A stretch of DNA of 64,000 nt from an uncultured Pseudomonadales bacterium (lineage in GTDB: Bacteria > Pseudomonadota > Gammaproteobacteria > Pseudomonadales > Balneatricaceae): positions 124,001-188,000 of the forward strand of contig CALSNA010000003.1 of NCBI GenBank assembly GCA_943787595.1. Direction: 5' to 3'. The translations under genes were made by a program, and so were the position numbers. How positions within the stretch are numbered: the stretch's first letter is position 1; each line of letters begins with the position of its first letter. The notes beneath the pieces were generated by a model. That model was not told where the DNA came from and ran no database searches. It saw only the letters and a list, made by a program, of their open reading frames with translations. This document shows, one piece after another, positions 1-9,254 of the stretch.

Positions 1-58
1 GCTGTAAAGACAATTATTGTGAGCTGAGCCAGTACTGTTAGCTATGGAAAAAACTGCA

Positions 59-100
59 AAAGCTCAAACAGCTAAACATATGTTTGGTTGTTTGAGCTTT
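59..100. repeat. 21-bp palindrome, terminator-like hairpin without T-tract
   Basis: Bases 59-79 pair with 80-100 through two G-T wobbles and no other mismatch, which would form a long stem with almost no loop. No run of T follows on either strand. No gene ends beside it, so a terminator role is only inferred from similar perfect stems at 37460 and 45881. Confidence 0.55.
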
Positions 101-875
101 CCATTACCGACACTTGCCTGAAAAGGGCTTCAGTCAACACCAATAAGCCAATACCACGAAAAACCTGACGATGAACTTTAACTGCAAGGGTGATGCCGTA
201 CAAATACTCCATGCTTTTTATCGATCCTTTTACACGTCATTGCACGTACGCAAGGTAATCATCGAACTGGTGGTATATGCAGTATCAATAGACCTGCTTA
301 ACTGTTTTCTAAGTGATCAGGATAAAAATGATGAATGGCTGTACAACAAGGTTTCATTGCATGTTAAAGAGCATACATGGTGTCTACGAATCCCTTTGTT
401 ACGCCAAAGATAGATCCTGAAACTGGTTTTTTGAGCAATTAATCCTTCTCAAAAATGCCACTGGCCTATGGCTACGATGCGTTATGCAATGTGCCTAACT
501 AAATCATGCCTGAAGCCATTGCCCAGCCCATGAGCCTGAAGCGTGGTTATCAGGCAGCCACTTTTTTTATTGGGTTTCCTCAACATCCTTGGCAATGATG
601 CAACACTTTTACAGTTTATCATCCCAATCATTCTTGGTGCACTGGGTTCACCAATTAGCCATAGGCAAACCCGTTGGGGTGCAACGTATCGTGTTTGTTA
701 GTCAGGTATTGAGACAATATAGATGATAGTGTGGATATGGATCACATCTACGATGTTATGGATGAAATTGCGTATGCCAAGAAGGAATGACAAGGGGCCA
801 CAACTGACCAACGGTGACTAGAACTTGAGAAAATCCACGGCCACCTTTTTTAGTTGAAGAAGGTGCTCAAACCAT
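101..875. other. Gene-poor stretch, probably decayed DNA
   Basis: I see no recognisable gene. An 80-codon open frame at 171-413 on the plus strand lacks family features and a good ribosome binding site and is probably chance. Around 550-700 short frames encode hydrophobic peptides, but they are broken by stops. The stretch lies downstream, in transcription sense, of the IS3 orfA stub at 876-980, so part of it may be a decayed insertion sequence. Confidence 0.4.
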
Positions 876-980
876 CTATTCAGCAAGAGAACCGGCGACA
901 TCCTGCACGGTGCAGTCTTGGTCTTTGACTTGCTTGCCTGCTTCAATATTGAATTCGTCCGAATAGCATTTCTCTCTCAT
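876..980 (-). pseudogene. IS3-family transposase OrfA remnant
   Basis: A minus-strand frame of 34 codons begins MREKCYSDEFNIEAGKQVKD and ends at a TAG. This matches the usual opening of IS3-family OrfA proteins (MRE/K-x-YSDEFKxEAVKQV), the N-terminal part of the helix-turn-helix domain. A ribosome binding site AAGGAG lies just upstream at about 987-992. The rest of OrfA and all of OrfB are missing or unrecognisable, so it is a dead fragment. Confidence 0.7.
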
Positions 981-1353
981 CTTGAACTCCTTCTTTTTTG
1001 AATTAGGGTAACGCAGTTAAGTGTCTATTTAAACCACTATCATGGGTGAACTCCATTGTATAATTTGACACGTGTGTTAAAAATTATTCTGTTATTTTTT
1101 GATGTTACATGAATACCTCCTAACCTGTTCAATTGAGCAGACACACACCCTGCTCTACCTTGTCTACTTTCCAATCCCGCATAGGCTAGCCGCAACTGTG
1201 GCATCCTGTGATATCCAGATAAATGAGCTTGTCATTTTTCCAAATATACAGTAGTCTTAATTTCTTAAATAATTGGTTTATAAGGAATTTAAAATGGCTA
1301 CATATTTGAAATATGTGAGATAAGCTATTATTTGATAAGGATTTCATAAGTTA
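981..1353. other. AT-rich intergenic region before the CoA-binding protein gene
   Basis: No gene or clear RNA is visible. It presumably holds the promoter of the gene at 1354. A weak ribosome binding site (AAGGA) lies about 13 bases before that start codon. Confidence 0.4.
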
Positions 1354-1809
1354 ATGGCTGATCACTACCCTATCGAGCATACTGATGACTATCCGAAGGC
1401 TTATTTGCAGCAGATACTCTCGGAAGTCAAAACCATTGCCCTAGTCGGTGCTAGTGCCAAACCCGAACGTGATAGCTACCTGACTATGCAGGCATTGCTG
1501 CAAGTCGGTTACACGGTTCTACCCGTTAATCCCTTTGAAACCGGCAACAAGATTCTTGGACAAATCTGTCATGGCACTCTAACTGATATTCAGCAACCAA
1601 TTGATATGGTAGATATATTTCGTTCTGCCGAAGCAGTACTGGGGATTACTGACGAGGCCATTGCCATCGGGGCTAAAGTGATCTGGATGCAATTGGGAAT
1701 TATCAACCAGCAAGCCCATGACCGCGCCATTGCCGCAGGACTTAAAGTGATTATGAACCGTTGTCCAAAGCTGGAACTAGCCAAGCTCCATTGGACAACT
1801 CCTCCTTAA
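1354..1809 (+). CDS. CoA-binding domain protein (YccU-like)
   Basis: This 151-residue protein is a single Rossmann-type CoA-binding domain of the YccU/CoA_binding family. Visible marks are the glycine motif ALVGASAKPERDS near residues 28-40, the segment YTVLPVNPF near 53-61, the VDIFR strand near 88-92 and the KVIWMQLGI stretch near 107-115, all placed as in succinyl-CoA synthetase alpha-like proteins. Members bind CoA, but their cellular task is not known. The next gene, of the enoyl-CoA hydratase family, starts 46 bases later on the same strand, so the two are probably co-transcribed. Confidence 0.85.
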   Translation: MADHYPIEHTDDYPKAYLQQILSEVKTIALVGASAKPERDSYLTMQALLQVGYTVLPVNPFETGNKILGQICHGTLTDIQQPIDMVDIFRSAEAVLGITDEAIAIGAKVIWMQLGIINQQAHDRAIAAGLKVIMNRCPKLELAKLHWTTPP

Positions 1810-1855
1810 AACTCAGTGACCATAAAAAGGTGATATTATAATCAGCTCAAGCGAT

Positions 1856-2641
1856 ATGTTGCTTAGGGAACTTACCGACCAAGGCGTCTTACGACTGACA
1901 TTGAACGATCCTAAACATTGCAATGCTCTCTCTGAGTACATGTTAGCAGCTTTAGGTTCAGCACTGGAGAAGGCAGAGGCAGATCCAGCGGTACGGGTTA
2001 TAGTGCTGGCTGCCATCGGTTCAGTCTTTTGTGCCGGACATGACCTAAAAGAAATTCATGCTAAGCGTAACGATGCAGATGCGGGGCTATCTTATTTCAC
2101 CAACTTGTTCACCAACTGCTGCGAGGTGATGCAAGCCATTGTGAATAGCCCTAAAATCATTATTGCCGAAGTAGCCGGTGTTGCTACTGCAAGTGGCTGT
2201 CAACTAGTGGCTAGCTGCGATTTGGCATTTGCCACAAATCATGCGCAATTCGCTACTCCAGGAGTAAATATTGGTTTATTTTGCTCCACACCCATGGTGG
2301 CCCTGTCACGCAATATGACCAACAAGCACGCCATGGAGATGTTGCTCACTGGCGATATGATCAGTGCCAATAAAGCTGAACAAATTGGGCTTATCAATCG
2401 AGTGGTTACGAGCGCAGAAATCACCAAACACAGTATGGCTACAGCAACTAAAATTGCCAGTAAATCATCGATGACCCTAACCACTGGCAAACGTGCTTTT
2501 CATCAACAAGATAACATGAGTCTTGCTGATGCTTACCAGCATACCTCCAGGGTCATGGTGGACAACATACTCAAGTATGATGCACGAGAGGGTATTCATG
2601 CTTTTATTTCAAAGCGGGTTCCCACCTGGCAAGATAAATAG
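1856..2641 (+). CDS. Enoyl-CoA hydratase/isomerase family protein (ECHDC3-like)
   Basis: This crotonase-fold protein of 261 residues resembles ECHDC3-type enoyl-CoA hydratases. The CoA-binding/oxyanion segment is VFCAGHDLKEI (near residue 57), and the second oxyanion segment is VAGVATASGCQLVASCDLAFA, followed by FATPGVNIGLF. The alanine-rich oxyanion region and the lack of an obvious catalytic Glu pair leave the reaction uncertain. The ATG at 1856 has no ribosome binding site at proper distance. AAAAGGTGA at 1825-1833 would instead serve a start at ATT 1835 or ATA 1838, adding six or seven residues, so the start is unsure. Confidence 0.82.
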   Translation: MLLRELTDQGVLRLTLNDPKHCNALSEYMLAALGSALEKAEADPAVRVIVLAAIGSVFCAGHDLKEIHAKRNDADAGLSYFTNLFTNCCEVMQAIVNSPKIIIAEVAGVATASGCQLVASCDLAFATNHAQFATPGVNIGLFCSTPMVALSRNMTNKHAMEMLLTGDMISANKAEQIGLINRVVTSAEITKHSMATATKIASKSSMTLTTGKRAFHQQDNMSLADAYQHTSRVMVDNILKYDAREGIHAFISKRVPTWQDK

Positions 2642-2853
2642 CTGCACTAAAGCCAACATATACGCTCTTGATCACAAATGTATTCTAGCTAAATTACGAT
2701 GCTAAAACACTCAATAAAAGTTGATTCGCAGCACAGTTCAGGGTATTTGCAAAGACAGTGAACCTATCAGCATGATTTTGTAAAAACCTGGGCAAAGTCA
2801 TGGCCGTGTTGATAACCCGGCTAATTGATTAGGGATGTTAACACCACAATAGC

Positions 2854-3132
2854 TCAGAATGACTGGAGGGTGATAATAATCTGGGGGTACCCATCAGACA
2901 CACAACAGCTCGACAATGTCTTCCCTTTCTGCGAAGACACTGGGCTACTCTGTATCCAGACTATCTGACCAGTTTCAAGCCTGGTCTTGCAGCAACCACG
3001 GCAGCCACTGGCACAATTGTAATCAATGGGCAGTTACTGTTTTTAAAGGCTATCTAGCAGCAAGAAATCATGATTATAGGTAAAGCGACCATGGCCGGTA
3101 ACAGATACCCATGATTCTGGGATACTACTCAT
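2854..3132 (-). pseudogene. yfaE: Broken yfaE-type 2Fe-2S ferredoxin gene beside nrdB
   Basis: Just after nrdB on the same strand, three pieces in shifting frames rebuild a YfaE-like ferredoxin. They start MSSIPESWVSVTGHGRFTYN and continue through a leucine-rich helix (DSLLKTVTAH). The cluster segment NCASGCRGCCKTRLETGQ follows, then a final CC pair before the stop. Frame breaks fall near 3045 (TTTAAAAA, a missing T) and near 3022. In the cluster motif C-x4-C-x2-C, the second cysteine reads as arginine. YfaE in E. coli supplies electrons for keeping the NrdB radical cofactor. Frameshifts plus the lost ligand mark this copy as dead. The start codon has an AGGA site upstream. Confidence 0.75.
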
Positions 3133-3151
3133 ATGTCCTGCAATCGTAGAC

Positions 3152-4282
3152 TCAAAGATCAAAATCATTAAAATCAGAGTTACCCAGGTCGCTATCAATG
3201 ACACCCACTAGATAAGAGCTAATTTCTGCTTCCTGAGGTGCAACCTGCACATTATCACTAACCAGCCAGGCATTCATCCATGGTAGTGGATTAGCCTGGG
3301 GGGTGAAAATCTCTGTCAACCCTAGGGCTTTTACACGAATATTGGTGATGTACTCAACATATGACGACAGAATTTCTGTATTGAGACCAATCATGGAACC
3401 ATCCTTGAAGAGATAACGAGCCCACTCTTTTTCCTGTTCTGCTGCTTCTCGAAATATTTCCACCACCTGTGACTGGCACTGCCTGGCAATAGTCACCATA
3501 TCAGGATCATCCTGCCCTGAGGACATGAGATTCATCATATGCTGTGTTCCTGCAAGATGCAGCGCTTCATCCCGGGCTATGAGCTTGATGACCTTGGCAT
3601 TACCTTCCATAATAGCACGCTCAGCGAAAGCAAAACTGCATGCAAAACTAACATAAAAACGCACTGCTTCCAGCGCATTGACTGAGGCAATCGTTAGATA
3701 AAGCGATTTTTTCAGTTGCTGTAGATCAACCTTAATTGTCTGTCCATTGAGCACATGCGTACCAATGCCAAATAAGTTATAAAGATGGCACTGACGAATA
3801 AATTCATCATAGTAATGAGTTACTGACTTAGCCCGCTCTACAATGTGCGGGTTATCGACAATATCATCAAATACCAGTCCGGGCTCTGTCACCACATTAC
3901 GAATGATATGAGTATAGCTACGGCTATGCACGGTTTCACTAAAAGACCAGGTTTCGAGCCAGGTTTCCAGTTCTGGCAAAGACACCACTGGCAAGAAAGC
4001 TACATTGGGGGAACGGCTCTGGACACTATCCAGCAAAGTCTGATATTGCAGGTTACTGAGAAAGATATGCTGTTCATGGGGCGACATGGCCATAAAGTCT
4101 TTCCGATCAGAGGACAAATCAACTTCCTCTGGGCGCCAAAAGAATGATAACTGTTTCTCAATGAGTCTTTCGAAAATAACATGCCTTTGTTGGTCATAGC
4201 GAGCAACATTGACACTCTGACCAAAGAACATCGGTTCTTTGAGGACATCATTTTTAATTCGGTTAAATGTTGAGTACGCCAT
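3152..4282 (-). CDS. nrdB: Ribonucleoside-diphosphate reductase class Ia, beta subunit
   Basis: This small subunit of aerobic ribonucleotide reductase carries the diiron-tyrosyl radical. The start is placed at [20 protein letters not shown] because it aligns with the E. coli NrdB N-terminus; the open frame runs 12 codons further upstream to 4318. It has 376 residues, the family length. Iron ligands and radical residue are present: Asp85, Glu116, His119 and Tyr123 (counting Met1), in LLDSVQSR and [17 protein letters not shown]. It lies 177 bases after nrdA on the same strand, so the two form an operon, and a dead ferredoxin gene follows it. Confidence 0.97.
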   Translation of the reverse strand: MAYSTFNRIKNDVLKEPMFFGQSVNVARYDQQRHVIFERLIEKQLSFFWRPEEVDLSSDRKDFMAMSPHEQHIFLSNLQYQTLLDSVQSRSPNVAFLPVVSLPELETWLETWSFSETVHSRSYTHIIRNVVTEPGLVFDDIVDNPHIVERAKSVTHYYDEFIRQCHLYNLFGIGTHVLNGQTIKVDLQQLKKSLYLTIASVNALEAVRFYVSFACSFAFAERAIMEGNAKVIKLIARDEALHLAGTQHMMNLMSSGQDDPDMVTIARQCQSQVVEIFREAAEQEKEWARYLFKDGSMIGLNTEILSSYVEYITNIRVKALGLTEIFTPQANPLPWMNAWLVSDNVQVAPQEAEISSYLVGVIDSDLGNSDFNDFDL

Positions 4283-4459
4283 TATCCTGATAATCCACTT
4301 AATTGGTTTGGTTAGCAACAGGGTTAACTTACAGAGTGGCTGAAAATATCGTGGCCTCTACTGGACACAAGTAAAGATCTGTGTTTTACCCAAGGTATTT
4401 GCCAACACTCACGGGCAAAGTTCATCTTTACTTAGTCTGTCAGTAATCCGCACAACTGT

Positions 4460-6733
4460 TTATAGTTTGCATGCCCCGCTCTCACAGCCGGTATCCTGGC
4501 CATCATCGGCCCCATCACGAGTGTTATGATAATAAAGAGTTTTAAGACCATATTTATAGGCGGTCAGCAAGTCCTGCAACAATAGCTTCATGGGAAGCTT
4601 ACCCGCTTCAAAACGAGTTGGATCATAGTTGGTATTAGCTGAGATAGTCTGGTCAACAAACTTCTGCATAATACCCACCAGTTGCAAGTAGCCCTTGTTA
4701 TTGGGCATTTGCCAGAGTAATTCATATTGCTCTCGAAGCTTTTCAAACTCTGGCACCACCTGTTTTAATATGCCATCTTTACTGGCCTTGATGCTGACAT
4801 ATCCACGCGGCGGTTCAATACCATTGGTGCTATTGGTAATCTGGCTGGACGTTTCACAAGGCATCATAGCCGTCAAAGTACTGTTACGCAGACCATGCGT
4901 CTGAATAGACTGGCGCAGACTGTCCCAGTCTAGCTGTAAGGGTTCATCACAAAAATTATCGATATCACGTTTATAGGTATCAATGGGTAAAATACCCTGG
5001 GCATAGCGGGTTTCAGAAAATCCTGGGCAAGCTCCCTGCTCTTGCGCCAGGCGATTTGAAGCCAGTAACAAGTAGTATTGAAGGGACTCGAAGGTACGAT
5101 GCGTTAAACCATTGGCCGTACCATCAGAATAACGCACACTGTTTTTGGCTAAGTAATAAGCAAAATTAGTTACACCAATACCCAAAGTGCGACGTTTTTT
5201 ACTGGCCCTGTGGGCGGCAGGAAGTGGATAATCCTGATAACTGAGCAGACTATCAAGAGCTCGTACAATCAGGTCAGCCAGGTCTTCCAGATCAGCCAAG
5301 GAATCAAGGGTTCCCAGATTAAATGCTGATAGAGTACATAATGCAATCTCGCCTGAATCATCAGCAACACTATTTAGTGGTGCTGTCGGCAAAGCAATTT
5401 CTAAGCAAAGGTTACTTTGCCTGATTGGTGCGACGAGGGGATCAAATGGACTGTGGGTATTGCAATGGTCTACGTTTTGCAGGTAGATACGCCCAGTTTG
5501 TGCTCGTTCTTGAACAAATTTACTAAACAGATCCACAGCCTTTACAGTGCGCTTGCGAATGGTCTGATCAGATTCATATTTTTCATATAAGACTTTAAAT
5601 TGATTTTGGTCGGCAAAAAAAGCATTGTAAAGTCCGGGAGTATCCGACGGGCTAAATAAAGTAATGTGGCCTCCCTTAATCAATCTTTGATACATCAAAT
5701 GGTTAAATTGCACCCCATAATCAATGTGCCTAGCCCGATTTTCTTCCACACCACGATTGTTCTTCAGCACCAATAAAGACTCTACTTCTAAATGCCAAAG
5801 TGGATAAAATAGTGTTGCTGCACCTCCCCTAACCCCGCCCTGAGAGCAACTCTTTACAGCTGTTTGAAAGTGTTTAATAAAAGGAATCATGCCCGTATGA
5901 AATGCCTCACCACCACGTATAGGGCTTCCTAATGCCCGTATTTGCCCAGCATTGATGCCGATGCCCGCACGTTGACTAACATATTTGACGATGGCCCCGG
6001 CAGTGGCGTTAATGGAGTCCAGAGAATCACCACATTCTATCAATACGCATGAACTAAATTGCCGGGTTGGAGTACGCACACCGGACATAATGGGTGTTGG
6101 TAAAGACAGCTTGAATAATGATACTGCATCATAAAACCGCTTTACGTAATCCAGCCGGGTTACCTTTGGATAAGCTGCAAATAAACAGGCACTCACTAGC
6201 ATATAAAGAAACTGGGGGCTTTCATGGATGGCACCGGTGACTCGATTCTGCAGCAAGTACTTACCTTCCATTTGCTTAACTGCTGCATAGCTGAAATTCA
6301 TATCACGCCAATGATCCATGAAATTATTGAGCTGTTCAAATTCGTCACTATTGTAATCTTCCAGCAAATGACTGTCATAGCAGCCCATGTTAACCAGGCG
6401 TTTGACATGATCCAGTAAGTGGGGAGGATTAAATTGACCAAATGCCTGTTTACGTAGATGAAATATGGCTAGGCGTGCTGCCAAGTATTGGTAATCAGGA
6501 GTTTCTTCGTCAATCAGATCAGCCGCAGATTTAATGATGGTTTCATGAATATCATGGGTCTTGATGGCATCAAAAAATTGAATATGAGATTTAATTTCGA
6601 CCTGAGAAACAGAGACATTCTGTAGGCCTTCTGCGGCCCAGCCAATCACGCGGTGTATTTTTTCTAGGTCGATCTTCTCCTGCCGACCATCACGTTTAGT
6701 AACCATCAAATTTTGCATCATTTTACTCGTCAC
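4460..6733 (-). CDS. nrdA: Ribonucleoside-diphosphate reductase class Ia, alpha subunit
   Basis: The catalytic large subunit reduces ribonucleoside diphosphates to deoxy forms in the cytoplasm. It has 757 residues against 761 in E. coli. An N-terminal ATP cone (residues about 9-95, VTKRDGRQEKIDLEKIHRVI) implies allosteric dATP control. Active-site cysteines are visible in FSSCVLIECGDS, NLCLEIALP (with the catalytic Glu) and GEIALCTLSAFNLG. The radical-transfer tyrosine pair sits in TLYYHNTRDGA, and the redox tail ends CESGACKL. Two phased NrdR-like boxes lie upstream at 6828-6872, which predicts repression by NrdR. Confidence 0.98.
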   Translation of the reverse strand: MTSKMMQNLMVTKRDGRQEKIDLEKIHRVIGWAAEGLQNVSVSQVEIKSHIQFFDAIKTHDIHETIIKSAADLIDEETPDYQYLAARLAIFHLRKQAFGQFNPPHLLDHVKRLVNMGCYDSHLLEDYNSDEFEQLNNFMDHWRDMNFSYAAVKQMEGKYLLQNRVTGAIHESPQFLYMLVSACLFAAYPKVTRLDYVKRFYDAVSLFKLSLPTPIMSGVRTPTRQFSSCVLIECGDSLDSINATAGAIVKYVSQRAGIGINAGQIRALGSPIRGGEAFHTGMIPFIKHFQTAVKSCSQGGVRGGAATLFYPLWHLEVESLLVLKNNRGVEENRARHIDYGVQFNHLMYQRLIKGGHITLFSPSDTPGLYNAFFADQNQFKVLYEKYESDQTIRKRTVKAVDLFSKFVQERAQTGRIYLQNVDHCNTHSPFDPLVAPIRQSNLCLEIALPTAPLNSVADDSGEIALCTLSAFNLGTLDSLADLEDLADLIVRALDSLLSYQDYPLPAAHRASKKRRTLGIGVTNFAYYLAKNSVRYSDGTANGLTHRTFESLQYYLLLASNRLAQEQGACPGFSETRYAQGILPIDTYKRDIDNFCDEPLQLDWDSLRQSIQTHGLRNSTLTAMMPCETSSQITNSTNGIEPPRGYVSIKASKDGILKQVVPEFEKLREQYELLWQMPNNKGYLQLVGIMQKFVDQTISANTNYDPTRFEAGKLPMKLLLQDLLTAYKYGLKTLYYHNTRDGADDGQDTGCESGACKL

Positions 6734-6827
6734 TGACTACCTAATGTAATTGACGTTGCGGGTAAATAAACAAGAGGGAAATATGATCAATTGTTTTGCC
6801 AACGTGAGTGTATTTGAGCGAACAAAT

Positions 6828-6872
6828 ACTACATATAGTGCCTTCTTCAAAAATTGGGCACTAAATATAGAT
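6828..6872 (-). promoter_or_regulatory. Pair of NrdR-like boxes upstream of nrdA
   Basis: Two near-palindromes, ACTACATATAGTG (from 6828) and ACTAAATATAGAT (from 6860), match the NrdR consensus built around ACACWAWATATWGTGT. Their starts are 32 bases apart, three helical turns, which is the spacing known for cooperative NrdR binding. They sit about 95-140 bases before the nrdA start codon. NrdR itself is not in this window. Confidence 0.7.
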
Positions 6873-7016
6873 AATACAGATAAACAAATCAAGTGCAATA
6901 GCCACTTTTGTATAGCTGGCATGACCCAATAACAACCGTTGCTTAGGTATCCATATACAGCAATTACAGGGTATAGATGCATTTCTAAGCATTCTTAATA
7001 ATACTTAATTTCTTGC

Positions 7017-7032
7017 ATACTAAATATAGTGA
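7017..7032. promoter_or_regulatory. Third NrdR-box-like palindrome between nrdA and kdsA
   Basis: ATACTAAATATAGTGA strongly resembles the boxes at 6828 and 6860 but has no partner at 31-32 bases. A second TATAGTG follows nine bases later. It may overlap the kdsA promoter, with TTGCAT at 7013 and TATAGT at 7034, although that spacing is short. Function is uncertain. Confidence 0.35.
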
Positions 7033-7140
7033 GTATAGTGTGACTGACTACGAAAACTAACACAATAAGCCAGTTGAATCCTGTTACAATACTAACATGT
7101 GTTGATTGCATAAAAACAAGTCTGGTAATACGGAATAACA

Positions 7141-7989
7141 ATGTTCAATATCACTATTGATACCGCTGGTCTACAAATTGGTAATGATCGTCCATTTACC
7201 TTATTTGGAGGCATGAATGTACTTGAATCACGCACACTAGCGATGGAAATTGCTGAACATTATGCAACGACCACCCGCACCTTAGGAATAAATTATGTGT
7301 TCAAGGCATCTTTTGATAAAGCCAATCGCTCCTCAATAGGTTCATTCCGTGGCCTAGGCCTTGAGCACGGCCTACAGATTCTGGCTGATATAAAGGCCCG
7401 TTTCAACGTACCTATTATCACAGATGTTCATGAACCTGACCAGGCTGAAGCCTGTGCACAAGTTGCTGATGTAATTCAACTGCCAGCCTTTTTGTCACGC
7501 CAAACCAACCTAGTCACAGCTATGGCTAAAACGGGGGCGATAATTAATATCAAGAAAGCACAGTTTTTAGCGCCTCAGGAAATGAAGCATATCCTGGATA
7601 AATTTATCGCAGCCGGCAATCAACAGCTGATGTTATGTGAACGGGGCAGTTGCTTTGGCTACAATAATCTGGTGGTGGATATGCTTGGCTTTAACATTAT
7701 GAAATCATTTGGCTATCCCGTGCTGTTTGATGTAACCCATGCCCTTCAAAAGCCTGGCGCTTTAGTTAATTCAGCTGATGGACGCCGATCTCAGGTAACC
7801 CAACTGGCACTTGCAGGCATGTCCCAAGCCATTGCAGGACTGTTTCTCGAAGCACACCCACAGCCAGATCATGCCCTATGCGATGGACCCTGTGCCCTAC
7901 CTCTGGGCCAGTTAAAGCCGTTCTTGGAGCAAGTCCAGGCAATGGATCAACTAGTCAAGGGGTTTACCCCCATTGATACCAACAATTAA
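7141..7989 (+). CDS. kdsA: 3-deoxy-8-phosphooctulonate synthase
   Basis: It condenses arabinose 5-phosphate with phosphoenolpyruvate to form Kdo-8-phosphate, an early step for the Kdo sugar of lipopolysaccharide. It has 282 residues, as usual. Family marks are [10 protein letters not shown] near the start, [12 protein letters not shown], the [11 protein letters not shown] strand, [17 protein letters not shown] and [11 protein letters not shown]. The organism therefore still invests in a lipopolysaccharide core. The gene is not next to pyrG and eno, its usual partners. A convergent kinase gene ends 16 bases beyond its stop. Confidence 0.96.
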   Translation: MFNITIDTAGLQIGNDRPFTLFGGMNVLESRTLAMEIAEHYATTTRTLGINYVFKASFDKANRSSIGSFRGLGLEHGLQILADIKARFNVPIITDVHEPDQAEACAQVADVIQLPAFLSRQTNLVTAMAKTGAIINIKKAQFLAPQEMKHILDKFIAAGNQQLMLCERGSCFGYNNLVVDMLGFNIMKSFGYPVLFDVTHALQKPGALVNSADGRRSQVTQLALAGMSQAIAGLFLEAHPQPDHALCDGPCALPLGQLKPFLEQVQAMDQLVKGFTPIDTNN

Positions 7990-8005
7990 TTTCTGATGGA
8001 GCAGA

Positions 8006-8584
8006 TCACCCATAAATTAAGTAATTAACGGCTAAACGTGTTTGTTCATACCGATGGTGCCACTCTTCCGTTGCACGCCAGTGACTAATCCAGTCAACAC
8101 TGGGTTGAATTCTGGCCTGCAGCCGTTGCAGGCGCATTAAGGGTAGTGTATCCACATAAATTGACAGGCGATAGATATCTCGCAGACACCTAGAAAAAGC
8201 ATATACACCCTCGATAATAATCACTCCTTGAGCCCTGATCTGATAGGCTCCACTTGATGTGGCTGTCAACCAATCCTGACGCTGATATGTGATATCCTGC
8301 CCCATGGACAAGGGAAACAGAGTATGTTGTCGGAAAGCTTGGCTATTAAAATAATGATCGCGGGCCTGTTCATCCTTAACTAGAGTCTGCTGAGCAGCTG
8401 AAATCGGCGTATAAAAATGATCTAGGCTGACTATCTGGACTGAGTGGCGCGGTTCAACCAACGTCTTCAGTGCCTGGGCAGTGGTCGATTTGCCTGCACC
8501 GCCGCAACCATCAACGGCTACCAACAACGGATACTTAGCCAACGAATTAATGCGCTGGACGATATGCTCAAGTTGCTGTTTCAC
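8006..8584 (-). CDS. Uridine kinase-like P-loop kinase
   Basis: This 192-residue cytoplasmic kinase belongs to the uridine kinase/phosphoribulokinase superfamily. Its Walker A motif VDGCGGAGKSTTAQ lies at residues 24-37, SLDHFYTP near 54-61 is the acidic substrate-side motif, and IIIEGVYAFSR near 123-133 matches the Walker B region. Conservative assignment is nucleoside or sugar kinase; the substrate cannot be read from the sequence. It converges on kdsA with no visible terminator between them. Confidence 0.8.
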   Translation of the reverse strand: MKQQLEHIVQRINSLAKYPLLVAVDGCGGAGKSTTAQALKTLVEPRHSVQIVSLDHFYTPISAAQQTLVKDEQARDHYFNSQAFRQHTLFPLSMGQDITYQRQDWLTATSSGAYQIRAQGVIIIEGVYAFSRCLRDIYRLSIYVDTLPLMRLQRLQARIQPSVDWISHWRATEEWHHRYEQTRLAVNYLIYG

Positions 8585-9202
8585 ACGGTTATCACTAGAG
8601 TTATTGGTAAATTTAATTGGGCTTATCTAACAGATTTATTTAACTCATATAATATATGAAAATGTTAAATGATTACCATAACAATAGCCAATACAACCAT
8701 TAAGTGCCTATTGACAGTCTGCCAATAGGCCTGTGTAACCATGACAAATTTAACAATGCAATCTCTCATTTTGACCTCATGCCAAGGATTTTCCGATCCA
8801 CCTGAGATCAATATTAAACCATTAGTATACTATGTGCTTTATGATGCATCGCCAAATGACGGCCAGAAGTTTCATCACACAACGTGAATCAAACCATGAT
8901 TGACGCGGCATATAGCATATAATAAGTGACACATGTCTATGGCAAAATCACTTAATGCATAAATTTGTTATCGCTCATTTATACTTGCAGAAAAGACACT
9001 TAAAATAGCAGGCTGTTTCAACACAATAGTGGCAAAATACATATAAATTCAGTATACACTTGCAGTAGCGCTAGAGAATGGTCACTCAAGTACATACAAC
9101 ATTAAAGTATTGATTCAAAGTTTGTATTGGTTATTGGCAAACTGGACGAAAAAAATTTGAATTTTTATTACATTTTTGTAAACATATCTGTTTTCAATTG
9201 AC
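8585..9202. other. AT-rich intergenic region upstream of proS
   Basis: No gene is visible. An 8-bp perfect stem (GCCTATTG at 8706-8713 with CAATAGGC at 8723-8730) could form a short hairpin. The region should contain the promoters of the divergent kinase gene and proS, but I could not single one out. Confidence 0.4.
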
Positions 9203-9248
9203 GAATTTTGGAATTTTGGAATTTTGGAATTTTGGAATTTTGGAATTA
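9203..9248 (+). repeat. Tandem 8-bp repeat in the proS leader
   Basis: Five exact copies of GAATTTTG run from 9203 to 9242, followed by the partial copy GAATTA. The array ends six bases before the proS ATG at 9255. The last copy boundary provides GGAA, which lies at ribosome-binding-site distance from the start codon. Each repeat carries the same GGAA, so copy-number change would shift upstream promoter spacing while preserving the ribosome binding site. Confidence 0.9.
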
Positions 9249-9254
9249 TAAATT

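Noticed and set aside
171-413. 80-codon open frame at the start of the window
   Set aside because: No family trait, weak start context, and flanked by decayed DNA; probably chance.
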